DNA from: CAVRTJ01 sp964507185
GTDB lineage: Bacteria; Acidobacteriota; UBA4820; DSQY01
Direction of reading: 5' to 3'
DNA: 64,000 nt
NCBI GenBank assembly: GCA_964507185.1
Contig: CAZDOY010000012.1
Coordinates: 1-64,000, forward strand
Position 1 is the stretch's first letter. Every line of letters begins with the position of its first letter. Both the position numbers and the translations under genes were made by a program. Below the pieces are notes generated by a model. The model saw only the letters and a program-made list of their open reading frames with translations, searched no databases and was not told where the DNA came from. Below are positions 10,814-18,951 of the stretch, piece by piece.

Positions 10814-11935
10814 ATGGAAGCGTTCACGGAAATCATCGATCTGCTGGGGCGGTTGCCGGAGGATAACGCGAAGGCCGTGCTGGCCACGGTCGTGGAGACG
10901 TCGGGATCGACCTACCGCAAGGCCGGGGCCAGGATGCTTATCTATCAGGACGGGCGCGCCGTGGGCGTCGTCAGCGGCGGGTGCGTCGAGGGCGACCTCC
11001 TCGACAGGGCCCGGAGCGTCCTGGAAACGGGACGCCCGGAGTTGTGCGTTTACGATGCGACGGCTCCCGGCGACGCCGTATGGGGCCTCGGTCTGGGGTG
11101 CAAGGGCGTGGTGCGGGTCCTCGTCGAGCGCGCCGACGACCCGCGCGTGAAGGAGGCCGCGGCGTTTCTGTCCGGTTGCAGAGACGGCCGCAGGGAGGGC
11201 GCGCTGGCCACCGTCTTCGCCGTCGAAGGGGACGCGCCGGCCGCCGTGGGCGACAGGCTCATGCTGGATGATGCCGGCGTGTCGGGCTCCTCCGTGAAGG
11301 ACGGCGCGCTGGCGGCCGGCATGGAGGCGGAGGCCCGTGCCGTGTTCCACTCCGGGCGGAGCGCGAAGCGCTCCTTCGAAGAAGATGGATGGAAAGCGGA
11401 TGTCCTTGTCGAGCACGCGGCGCCGCCGATCGCCCTGTTCATCTACGGCGGAGGACCCGACGCGTTGCCGCTGACGACTTTCGGGCGCGAGCTCGGATGG
11501 CGTATCACCGTGGCAGACAGCCGAGCCGACTTTGCAAAAAGGGGGAACTTCCCGCACGCCCACGACGTCATGCTCGTCCATCCTTCGGAACTTCCGGACA
11601 AGCTGCGCCTCGACGCCCGATCGGCCGCAGTCGTCATGTCTCATCGCTACATGGAAGACCTGGAAGTGCTCGCCTTCCTGCTCAGGACGGACGCCCCCTA
11701 TATCGGCCTGCTGGGGCCTCGCGCCCGCAAGGAGAAGCTCATCGAAGACCTCGAATCGCGGGGCGGCCTCCCCAACGGCGAGGCGGTCGCAAGGATGTAC
11801 GGACCGGCGGGCCTGGATCTGGGAGGTGAGAGTCCGGAGGCCGTCGCCGTCAGCATCGCTGCGGAGATCCAGTGCGTGGTCAACGGGAGAAAGGGCGGTT
11901 TTCTGCGTGACCGGACATCGCCTCTCCATGTCTGA
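10814..11935 (+). CDS. XdhC/CoxI family molybdenum cofactor insertion factor
   Basis: A 373-residue protein of the XdhC family, which binds and sulfurates Moco and delivers it to hydroxylases. The N-terminal XdhC/CoxI domain has VETSGSTYRKAGARM and SGGCVEGDL. The C-terminal Rossmann-like domain has IYGGGPDALPL, MSHRYMEDLEVL and the terminal YIGLLGPR block. The ATG at 10814 has a GGGAGGGGG site. It lies 70 bp behind the Mo subunit and 38 bp before mocA, so one operon is likely. Confidence 0.92.
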   Translation: MEAFTEIIDLLGRLPEDNAKAVLATVVETSGSTYRKAGARMLIYQDGRAVGVVSGGCVEGDLLDRARSVLETGRPELCVYDATAPGDAVWGLGLGCKGVVRVLVERADDPRVKEAAAFLSGCRDGRREGALATVFAVEGDAPAAVGDRLMLDDAGVSGSSVKDGALAAGMEAEARAVFHSGRSAKRSFEEDGWKADVLVEHAAPPIALFIYGGGPDALPLTTFGRELGWRITVADSRADFAKRGNFPHAHDVMLVHPSELPDKLRLDARSAAVVMSHRYMEDLEVLAFLLRTDAPYIGLLGPRARKEKLIEDLESRGGLPNGEAVARMYGPAGLDLGGESPEAVAVSIAAEIQCVVNGRKGGFLRDRTSPLHV

Positions 11936-11973
11936 TCTGGCGGGAAGTCCGTGAGAACAGGCAGGGGAACGGG

Positions 11974-12576
11974 ATGAAGACGCGATCTTCCTCCGGGGAT
12001 ATCTCCGTCTCTGCCGTCCTGCTTGCGGCCGGAGGATCCCGCCGGATGGGACGTCCCAAACAGCTCCTGCGCGTGGGCGGGCAGAGTCTCCTGACCCGTG
12101 CTGCGCGCGCGGCCGTCGAATCCTCATGCAGCAAAGTGATCGTGGTGCTCGGCGCGGCGGCGGCGGAGGTCCGCCCGGAAATCGCGCATTTGCCGGTGAA
12201 GGTCGTGGTGAACGACGAATGGTCCACGGGGATCGCCTCTTCGATCCGGGCGGGCCTGGCGGTCGTGGATGGAGACTCGAGCGCCGTGCTCTTCGCGGCG
12301 TGCGATCAACCGGCGATGACGCCGTCAGTACTCGACGGCCTCATCGGTCTCTTCCGATCGGGAACCAAGGGCATCGCGGCCTCAGAATACGCGGGGACAC
12401 TCGGAATCCCGGCGCTTTTCTCGCGGTGGTATTTTGGTGAACTCGCAAAGCTGGCCGGCGATTCCGGGGCCAGAAAGATCATCGCGGCTCACTCCGGGGA
12501 TGTGGAGAGCCGTCCGTTCCCCGGGGGCGCCATGGATGTGGACACACCCGAAGATTTCGTCCCGTGGTCGCGCTGA
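11974..12576 (+). CDS. mocA: molybdenum cofactor cytidylyltransferase (MocA-like)
   Basis: A 200-residue nucleotidyltransferase with the signature LLAAGGSRRMGRPKQLL near residues 16-32. The acceptor-site block CDQPAMTPSVLDGL near 110 and the C-terminal DVDTPED are family hallmarks. It should convert Mo-molybdopterin to the cytosine dinucleotide form used by xanthine-oxidase-family enzymes. This agrees with the upstream hydroxylase and XdhC genes. It is followed by a strong hairpin. Confidence 0.9.
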   Translation: MKTRSSSGDISVSAVLLAAGGSRRMGRPKQLLRVGGQSLLTRAARAAVESSCSKVIVVLGAAAAEVRPEIAHLPVKVVVNDEWSTGIASSIRAGLAVVDGDSSAVLFAACDQPAMTPSVLDGLIGLFRSGTKGIAASEYAGTLGIPALFSRWYFGELAKLAGDSGARKIIAAHSGDVESRPFPGGAMDVDTPEDFVPWSR

Positions 12577-12632
12577 ACCCGGAGACACAGCGGAGTCTCT
12601 TTGAATCCGGCAAAGCGCTTCTTTCAACGCAA

Positions 12633-12660
12633 CGGCGGCCGCCCGTTCGGGCGGCCGCCG
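12633..12660. terminator. 12-bp perfect hairpin between convergent genes
   Basis: Arms 12633-12644 and 12649-12660 pair perfectly around a four-base loop, all G/C. It lies between mocA (+) and the unknown gene ending at 12686 (-), as expected of a shared terminator. No clear T-run follows on either strand. Confidence 0.6.
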
Positions 12661-12685
12661 CGTCATTCGAGAAAGCTGAACCGCG

Positions 12686-13267
12686 TCAGACGGGTATCAA
12701 TTCCGCGGCCGACTGGTGAATGAGTTCCTCCGCGCGGCAGGCCCGGTAGACCTGGATCACCCCTTCCAAATCGCCTTCCACCACACCCTCGCCCTTCATC
12801 TCGAAATCGTGGGTTGGGGCGTAGAGTTCCACGCCTTCAGCGCCCGGGTCGACTTTCACGTCGAATCCGGTGCTGTCGATGAGCTTTACGCCGTCGGGCA
12901 TGTGATCGAAAAGCTCACGGATCTTGGCGGCGTACTCCTTTGAAAACACGTGGACGGTAAAGTGAAAACGGGCGCCGGAGATGGCCCTTTCATGGCAGAT
13001 CGTTATGGGACGATGGGTATCGGTGGATTTCTTCACCGCCTCGCGAACGTCGGCTACGAAATTTTCGGGGACGAGGAGGTGCGCCGTATCCGAGTCGAGG
13101 TGCAGCAGTTGCTTGAGTTTTTCCTTGAGCGGTTCGCAGTCGAATCCCTCACCCTCGGCGTCGAATACCCGTTCTCCGGTTCCCTTGCCGTTCAGATAAC
13201 CCTGGACGAATCCCACGTCCCAGCCGCGTGGGCCATCGATGACTACTTCCACGTAAGATGTCTTCAT
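12686..13267 (-). CDS. hypothetical protein paired with an ion antiporter
   Basis: No family is recognised. The 193-residue soluble protein has no signal peptide or membrane segment and is rich in charged residues. The visible order is YVEVVIDGPRG at the N-terminus, a Cys-containing ICHERAISGARFHF block near the middle, and an acidic C-terminal third. The second ATG (13267) is preferred because AGGAGG is only two bases from the first. It begins 13 bp after the antiporter stop on the same strand, so the two are probably co-transcribed. A regulatory or accessory role is speculation. Confidence 0.75.
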   Translation of the reverse strand: MKTSYVEVVIDGPRGWDVGFVQGYLNGKGTGERVFDAEGEGFDCEPLKEKLKQLLHLDSDTAHLLVPENFVADVREAVKKSTDTHRPITICHERAISGARFHFTVHVFSKEYAAKIRELFDHMPDGVKLIDSTGFDVKVDPGAEGVELYAPTHDFEMKGEGVVEGDLEGVIQVYRACRAEELIHQSAAELIPV

Positions 13268-13280
13268 CATGACCTCCTGT

Positions 13281-14004
13281 CTAATAGAATATAATCCCGA
13301 TCAGCAGGAACGTGGGGATCAGGATCGGGATCGACCACCGGAACATGTAACCGAAGAATGAAGGCATATCCACGCCCGCCTCTTCGGCGATGGACCGTAC
13401 CATGAAGTTCGGCGCGTTGCCGATGTACGTGTTGGCGCCCATGAAGACAGCTCCCGTCGCCACGGCTTCGAGGTACACGGCGTGGGTGTGGAGAAGGCCC
13501 GCCACCGCGCTTGTTTCGGGAAGCCCCGGATAGAAGCGGCCCAGCTGCATGTTAAAGAATGTCAAATACGTGGGCGCGTTGTCCAGGAAGGATGAGAGGA
13601 AACCCGCCATCCAGAAGTACTCCCAGGGTTCGCGGACGGCCCTGATGAGGAAAGCCAGGTGTCCCTGCTCGCCGGCCCGGAGGATGGCCAGGGCGGGGAT
13701 GATCGTGACGAATATGCCGGCGAACAGNNNNNNNNNNNNNNNNNNNNNNNNNNNNNNNNNNNNNNNNNNNNNNNNNNNNNNNNNNNNNNNNNNNNNNNNN
13801 NNNNNNNNNNNNNNNNNNNNNNNNNNNGCCCAAGGTCGGCAGGGTCGACAGCAGGAGCACGACCAAAATGGGAAGGAACCGGAGCGGTTTTCCCCCGGCC
13901 ATGCGCGAAGGGATTGCCGGTTTTTCCCTGGCGCCGGGCGGTTCTATCGCTCGCCGGGCCCACGCCGGGAGGCCCGATCGACACCACTGGACGATCATCA
14001 TCAT
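13281..14004 (-). CDS. ArsB/NhaD-superfamily sodium:proton antiporter-like permease, interrupted by assembly gap
   Basis: The C-terminal portion reads FLDNAPTYLTFFN and GANTYIGNAPNFMVRSIAEE with flanking membrane helices, a pattern of COG1055 ion-transporter proteins often called Na+/H+ antiporter or citrate transporter. The N-terminal piece is a short polar leader with the first membrane helix (LRFLPILVVLLLSTLP). The two halves lie in different frames across the 100-N gap, so the gap length is wrong; about 200 or more residues are missing compared with a usual 420-480. Three consecutive ATGs (13998-14004) leave the exact start open; GGAGGG favours the second or third. Confidence 0.8.
13728..13827. 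other. assembly gap (100 N)
   Basis: Placeholder gap inside the antiporter gene. The reading frame changes across it, so the true missing length is not 100 bases. Confidence 0.98.
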
Positions 14005-14151
14005 TTCCCTCCAACGATAAATGCATTCCAGATGCTGTGTAAAAAAACATGTGGGTCGGCGGGCGGCGGCCGCCCGTCTCCCCCCCAACCGCAACAAGCC
14101 CATGATTATAGCAGTACTGTACCGAATTGGGAGACGGCGCTTTTTTCGGCT

Positions 14152-15765
14152 TCACCGCCAGAGCAGGAGGAGGAGCAGCAGGATCAGGATGAAGGCCACC
14201 ACGGCACCGAGCACGAGGGGTAAACGGCGCCAGGAAAGGAGACGGGCCGCGAGGGAAAAGAAGAGAATGACGGGAACGTTGGAGCGGTGCTCCGAGAGCA
14301 GGCGCTGCACCGTCTCATCGAGGATGGGAGCCTCGGGATCCAGAGGGTTACCCGGACCGTAAAGCCCGATGCCCGAGAGGTCGAAATCCGGCGAGTCTTC
14401 CATGGCGTAAGGTCTGAGACACGACCCCGGCAGGAGGGCCAGGCGGTCTAGCCTGCCGACGAGGCCCCTTGTTCTGGCGATCTTCATGAGCCCCTTGAGT
14501 CCGCGGGTCCCAGTGTGCTCGGACAGCAGGCTCAGCCGGACCCTCCGGATGGAAAAGAGAAGGCGGCGCTGCCTGCGCGATGCGGCCTCCCACGTGACGT
14601 TCAACTCGGTATCCAGCCCCATGCTCCGGTTCGTGGTGTTGGCCGAACCGATGGTCAGGATGCGGTCGTCCACGATGAGGAGCTTGGCGTGTACGTAGAC
14701 CGGAACGTCCCTGCCGCCGGCTGCCGGGCGGACCGTGCAGTAGACGCCGAGATCTTGGCCCGTTCGCGCGGCGGCCCCGCGCAAGGACCGGAGAAGGTGA
14801 ACCTGGGTATTTCCCATCACGAGTTCTTCCCCGAGATCCTCAGAGTGACGGGGCAGGATCAGAATAATCTGCAGCCTGCTTTTGCCCGGAGCCTCCATCC
14901 TCTTGACCAGGGCCTCGTGGATGGCCGTCGAGCTGAAGTACTGGTTCTCGATGTAGATGAGCCGGCGCGCCGACCCGATGGCCTCCGTATACAGCCTGAG
15001 GATCTCCCGGGCCTGTTCTCCCTTCTCTCCCGCCGCCGGGTTGAGCGTACGGCTTATGCCGAGTCGCCTGCCGGCGATGGGAATGGTGGGCTGAAAACGC
15101 GGTGCCAGGAGGACCCTCCGGCGGATCGGGGGAAGAGGTGGTCCCCCGGCGTAGGCCCAGCGCCGTCGAAACTCGGCGGCGACCTCCCTTGCGCCGGAGC
15201 CTGAAAAGCACGCCTGCACATCATGAAAGGGCTTGTATGGCTCGCCGTCCCCCTGGACCCTGAACGGGTTGTCCGCGACGTGGCGCCGGTCGTCCCACCG
15301 GCGGTAGGCAAAGTCTATCCCGCCTGAGAAAGCGGCCCGCTCGTCCACGACGACATACTTCTCATGGTGGCATGCCCCCGTGGCGTGGCGTCCGTCGTAG
15401 ATGAAGGTCAGATTGGGATACTCCGGGCTGTTGAACACCGCCTCCTGCCGCCACTCCCTGTCCAAGGCATAGATCGCGCTGTAGTCCCAGGCCAGGATGA
15501 ATATCCGGAGATCCGGTTTGGCGCGGCATAGTTCGCGCAGAAAAGGTAGAAAGGCCGTCTCCCCTGTGGCCCCGGACCGGTCCCCGCCCCTGAGCAATTC
15601 GACGTCGCTTTCGAACCGCCACCCGGCTATGAAGATCGTATGGCGCGCACGGGCCATTGCGCGATAGACGGCCCTGAAGTAGTCGCGTCCATCGATGTAA
15701 AGGCCGCCCGTTCTCACCGTGGCGATGGCGCGGCACGTCCTGCCGGGGACGAGAATCCTTGTCAT
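14152..15765 (-). CDS. phospholipase D family protein with C-terminal membrane segments
   Basis: Two HKD motifs are present in the 537-residue protein: HEKYVVVD in the first half and HAKLLIVD followed by GSANTTNRS in the second, so a complete active site can form. Families with this layout are phospholipases D and cardiolipin synthases. The last ~60 residues are strongly hydrophobic (two membrane stretches), which differs from bacterial Cls, where membrane helices are N-terminal. The ATG at 15765 has GGGGGTGAT upstream; GTG 15777 is an alternative. The product could be cardiolipin or phosphatidic acid. Confidence 0.88.
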   Translation of the reverse strand: MTRILVPGRTCRAIATVRTGGLYIDGRDYFRAVYRAMARARHTIFIAGWRFESDVELLRGGDRSGATGETAFLPFLRELCRAKPDLRIFILAWDYSAIYALDREWRQEAVFNSPEYPNLTFIYDGRHATGACHHEKYVVVDERAAFSGGIDFAYRRWDDRRHVADNPFRVQGDGEPYKPFHDVQACFSGSGAREVAAEFRRRWAYAGGPPLPPIRRRVLLAPRFQPTIPIAGRRLGISRTLNPAAGEKGEQAREILRLYTEAIGSARRLIYIENQYFSSTAIHEALVKRMEAPGKSRLQIILILPRHSEDLGEELVMGNTQVHLLRSLRGAAARTGQDLGVYCTVRPAAGGRDVPVYVHAKLLIVDDRILTIGSANTTNRSMGLDTELNVTWEAASRRQRRLLFSIRRVRLSLLSEHTGTRGLKGLMKIARTRGLVGRLDRLALLPGSCLRPYAMEDSPDFDLSGIGLYGPGNPLDPEAPILDETVQRLLSEHRSNVPVILFFSLAARLLSWRRLPLVLGAVVAFILILLLLLLLWR

Positions 15766-15823
15766 GACGAAGATCACCCCCAGTCGCTGCTGCCATTGTA
15801 CATCCGGGGAATCGAGCGGCCGT

Positions 15824-16660
15824 TCATCCCGGGAAGGACCGCTCCCCCCGCGCGGTCCCCGGCGCCAGAAAAGCCCGCACCAGGTTGAGAGCCGAGAAGT
15901 GGTTGAACGTGAGGATGCGGAGCCGGAGGTCGTTCCGGAACAACCTGCGCGCGATCCGCCTGGGGCTCAAACCTCCCGCCTTCAAGGTCAGTACGCGGTC
16001 TCCCGTCTCCTCCAGATGGCTGATCTTATCCCGGAGGCTTCTTCCCGGGTCGCGCACGACCGCTCCGCTGCCCGTGAACAGGACGGCCGGTTCGAGCGAC
16101 AGAAAACACCGGTAGGTATCGATCATGGCCCAGACGTCCACGTCCGGCCGCACGGCCCAGTCCCGGCCGCCCACGTAGCTGTCGCCCGTGACGAGCCAAC
16201 CCCGGGTCTCCTCGAGAAGCGCGACATGCTCCACGCAGTGCCCTGGCGCCGGAACGACCCGGAACTCGAAATGCTCCGTCTCGACCCTGTCGCCTATGAC
16301 TTCGGCCGACGAAGGACGGGGACGGCCGAAGAGAAAGTGCTGGTAGGGCTTCATCGAGAGACGGCGCGGGTCGGCGATCAAGGGCAGGGCCTTTTCGTGG
16401 GCCAGTATCCTGACGGACCCCCGGGCTTGAAGGGCCGCGTTGTTGCCGATGTGGTCCTCGTGGGCGTGGGTATTGACCACGGTGTCCACGGGAAGGTCTC
16501 TCAGTGCTGCCAGCATGGGCTTTCGGGCGTGGACCATGCCCGTGTCCACCAGAAGACCGTCCACGTGGTAGCACGCCGTCCTGTACAGACCCTTCCCTAG
16601 AAAATCGCGGGCCATGACGAACCGCGTCACGTTGTCCTCGATGAGCGAGGCCTCGAACAC
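15824..16660 (-). CDS. MBL-fold metal-dependent hydrolase
   Basis: A 278-residue metallo-beta-lactamase fold protein. The metal site HAHEDH is near residues 84-89, with further ligands expected in APGHCVEH near 139 and the TGDSYVGG block near 159. Glyoxalase II-like and other thiol-ester hydrolases share this set, and the actual substrate is not predictable. It starts at GTG with GGGGAGG seven bases upstream. It follows the receiver-like gene by 15 bp and probably belongs to the same transcript. Confidence 0.87.
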   Translation of the reverse strand: MFEASLIEDNVTRFVMARDFLGKGLYRTACYHVDGLLVDTGMVHARKPMLAALRDLPVDTVVNTHAHEDHIGNNAALQARGSVRILAHEKALPLIADPRRLSMKPYQHFLFGRPRPSSAEVIGDRVETEHFEFRVVPAPGHCVEHVALLEETRGWLVTGDSYVGGRDWAVRPDVDVWAMIDTYRCFLSLEPAVLFTGSGAVVRDPGRSLRDKISHLEETGDRVLTLKAGGLSPRRIARRLFRNDLRLRILTFNHFSALNLVRAFLAPGTARGERSFPG

Positions 16661-16675
16661 CGCTTGTCCTCCCCG

Positions 16676-17008
16676 TCAGGTCGTTCCGGACCCGGTGTCC
16701 CTTAGGATGATGCCAACGACCCTCTCCGCCACGGCGCCCCTGGCCACCGCATCCTGGGCGCCGGCCTCCTTCGCAGCCTCGAAGGCGGCTTTGTCCACGT
16801 GAGAGCCGAAGGCCAGGCAGCGGGCCTGCGGATAGGCCTCCCGAAGTCCAATGATCCTGGCCGGCGCGTCGGACGCTTCAAGGTCTACCGCGACGAGGTC
16901 CGGCGGAGAATCCTCCTCCAGAAAACGCACCTCGGCGCCCTCCCTGCGCCAGCGCGAGGCGAGGCGGGCCTTTTCCATCAGGTTATCGGTGACGAGAAGT
17001 ATCTTCAA
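16676..17008 (-). CDS. degenerate response-regulator receiver-like protein
   Basis: A 110-residue stand-alone protein with a CheY-like outline: LLVTDN near the start, a possible phosphoacceptor in VAVDLEA near 41, and an EAGAQDAV segment as in receiver helix 4. The conserved acid pair is reduced to one Asp, and the invariant lysine appears as Arg. Phosphorylation is therefore doubtful and it may work as a protein-binding module. A TTG start is supported by AAGGAGA five bases upstream and overlaps the SDR stop by four bases (translational coupling). Confidence 0.6.
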   Translation of the reverse strand: MKILLVTDNLMEKARLASRWRREGAEVRFLEEDSPPDLVAVDLEASDAPARIIGLREAYPQARCLAFGSHVDKAAFEAAKEAGAQDAVARGAVAERVVGIILRDTGSGTT

Positions 17009-17892
17009 GGCGTCTCCTTCTCGGCCGCCAGGCAGGCGGCCAGACCGCTGCGCAGGTCGGGGTAGCGCGGCTGGACGCGCAGTTCCTCCCGCATCCTGCG
17101 GTTGTCTATCCTGCGCGACTCGCGCAGGAATGACAGCAGCTGGGGGTTCAGAGTGCGCGAGGCCTCATCGAGGCTCAGTGCGGGCGGTCTGGGTAGCCCC
17201 AGCGCGTCCGCCACGGCGAAAAAGTACTGCGTCATGGTGCCGGGGGAGCCGTCGCTGACGTTGTATACTGCACCCGGCCTGCCGTACAGTCCTCCCGCGA
17301 CGCAAGCCCGGACGAGATCCTCCACGTGAATCCTGTTCGTGAACGGAGCGTCCTCTTCACACACGACCGGGATTCCCTTACGGATTCTCTCGGCAGGGAT
17401 ACGGCCCGGGCCGTAGATCCCGGGTACGCGCAGGACGATGACAGGGACGTCGCGCTCCTTCTCCCACCTTCGGAGCGTCGATTCGGCGTCCCATCGCCTG
17501 CGGGCCCGGGGCGTCATCGGCGCCGCCGGGCTGTTCTCGTTCACCCATCCGCCCCGAAGGTCCCCATAAACGCCCGTGGTGCTGATATAGACCGCCTTGA
17601 GGGGCGGTGCTCCGCGGTCGACGGCCGCCAGAAAAGCCCTGATCCTCGGGTCGGTTACTCCCGTTTTCGGCGGAGGCGCGAAGTAGTAGACGAGCGCACC
17701 GCCCGCCGGAAGGTCCGCGAGAATCCCCGGCAGGTCCAGGTCGCCATGAACGGGGACGACGCCGAGCGAGCGCAGGAATTCGGCACGGTCCGGACGCCGG
17801 ACAAGCGCGCGCACCCGTGCCCCGCGCTCCAGCCATACGCGGGCCACTCTCTCTCCGACGTACCCGCATCCGGCGATGAAGACTTCTTCCAT
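17005..17892 (-). CDS. SDR/NAD-dependent epimerase-like oxidoreductase (YeeZ-like)
   Basis: A 295-residue extended short-chain dehydrogenase. The N-terminal AGCGYVGERVA is a GxxGxxG NAD(P)-binding loop. ISTTGVYGD contains the active-site region, and RVPGIYGPGR the substrate-side block typical of atypical SDRs such as YeeZ. The usual YxxxK pair is not clearly present. The second ATG (17892) is chosen because GGGGAG lies six bases upstream, unlike the first. Its end overlaps the receiver-like gene. Confidence 0.85.
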   Translation of the reverse strand: MEEVFIAGCGYVGERVARVWLERGARVRALVRRPDRAEFLRSLGVVPVHGDLDLPGILADLPAGGALVYYFAPPPKTGVTDPRIRAFLAAVDRGAPPLKAVYISTTGVYGDLRGGWVNENSPAAPMTPRARRRWDAESTLRRWEKERDVPVIVLRVPGIYGPGRIPAERIRKGIPVVCEEDAPFTNRIHVEDLVRACVAGGLYGRPGAVYNVSDGSPGTMTQYFFAVADALGLPRPPALSLDEASRTLNPQLLSFLRESRRIDNRRMREELRVQPRYPDLRSGLAACLAAEKETP

Positions 17893-17965
17893 GGCGGCTC
17901 CCCGCAAATCGATCTTCATTCATGATAGCAGAAGCAGGGTGCGGTGCCCCGGCCGACGTGTCCGA

Positions 17966-18800
17966 TCAGCCGACGGCGCCGTGGATGAGCCAGGCCAGGT
18001 AGGCGGCAAACCCCGCCACCAGGAGCGCGCCTTCGAACCTGGTCACGCGCAGACCGCTCCGCATGATCGGCAGCGTGACCATTGCCAGGCTCGCCATTAC
18101 GGCGAGGTCCACGGGCGTTATGCCGGCCGCGCGCACGGGACTGACCGCGGCCGTNNNNNNNNNNNNNNNNNNNNNNNNNNNNNNNNNNNNNNNNNNNNNN
18201 NNNNNNNNNNNNNNNNNNNNNNNNNNNNNNNNNNNNNNNNNNNNNNNNNNNNNNCAGAAGGCCGGAAGCCACCATGGCCACCGCGCGGAACAGACCGCCC
18301 TTACGACGCGGGACATCTGCGACGAATCCGTCGAGGATCTGCATGGATGGTGTTCGTCGCGCGACGAACATCCGGGCTCCTCCGTACAGCGCGAGGACGG
18401 CCAGCAGAACGAAACCCTGCCACCGGGCGAGCGTTCCACCGGCGAGAAAAGCCCATCCAAGGAGGGAGGCCAGGATCAGAACGGGGATTTCCAGCCGCGT
18501 CACCAGGGCGCGGACCTCCAGCGGGCGCACCAGGGCGGCGATGCCCAGGACGAGGGCGATGTTCATGATATTCGATCCGATCACGTTGCCCACGGCAATA
18601 CCGCCGCGGCCGTCGGCGGCCGCCTGGAGGCTCACCACAAGTTCCGGACTGCCCGTGCCGAAGGCCACCACCGTCAGGCCGATCACCAGCGGTGTGACAC
18701 CGAGCCGCGCGGCGAGCGCCGTGCTTCCGCGAACCAGTCCCTCCGCGCCCGCGGCGAGAAGGGCAAGCCCGCCAGCGATCGACAGCACCGCGTTCAACAC
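17966..18800 (-). CDS. CaCA family calcium/sodium antiporter (YrbG-like), interrupted by assembly gap
   Basis: The N-terminal half has the alpha-1 repeat GTGSPELVVSLQA and GNVIGSNIMNIALVLG, the ion-binding signature of K+-independent Ca2+/Na+ exchangers. The C-terminal piece after the gap ends RVTRFEGALLVAGFAAYL, as in YrbG proteins. The alpha-2 repeat would lie in the missing part. About 244 residues are visible against a usual ~315, and the halves are in different frames, so the gap is a placeholder. It starts at GTG with AAGGAGG upstream. Confidence 0.87.
18155..18254. other. assembly gap (100 N)
   Basis: Placeholder gap inside the calcium/sodium antiporter; the reading frame is not conserved across 100 bases. 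Confidence 0.98.
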
Positions 18801-18883
18801 AGCCCCTACCTCCTTCGTCTGGTTTACCCGATCACTGCCCTCATATCGTAACCCCGTGATGACGAACGCGCAAAAGAAAAGAG

Positions 18884-18914
18884 GGCCGCCTCGGCGCAGG
18901 GGACCGTCGCGGCC
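18884..18914. terminator. possible bidirectional terminator after emrB
   Basis: GGCCGC (18884-18889) pairs with GCGGCC (18909-18914), with T-rich tracts outside on each strand. It sits 38 bp past the end of the efflux operon on the minus strand. Confidence 0.45.
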
Positions 18915-18951
18915 GTTTTTGTGCTCTTGCCGACGCTTGCGATATGCCGTT

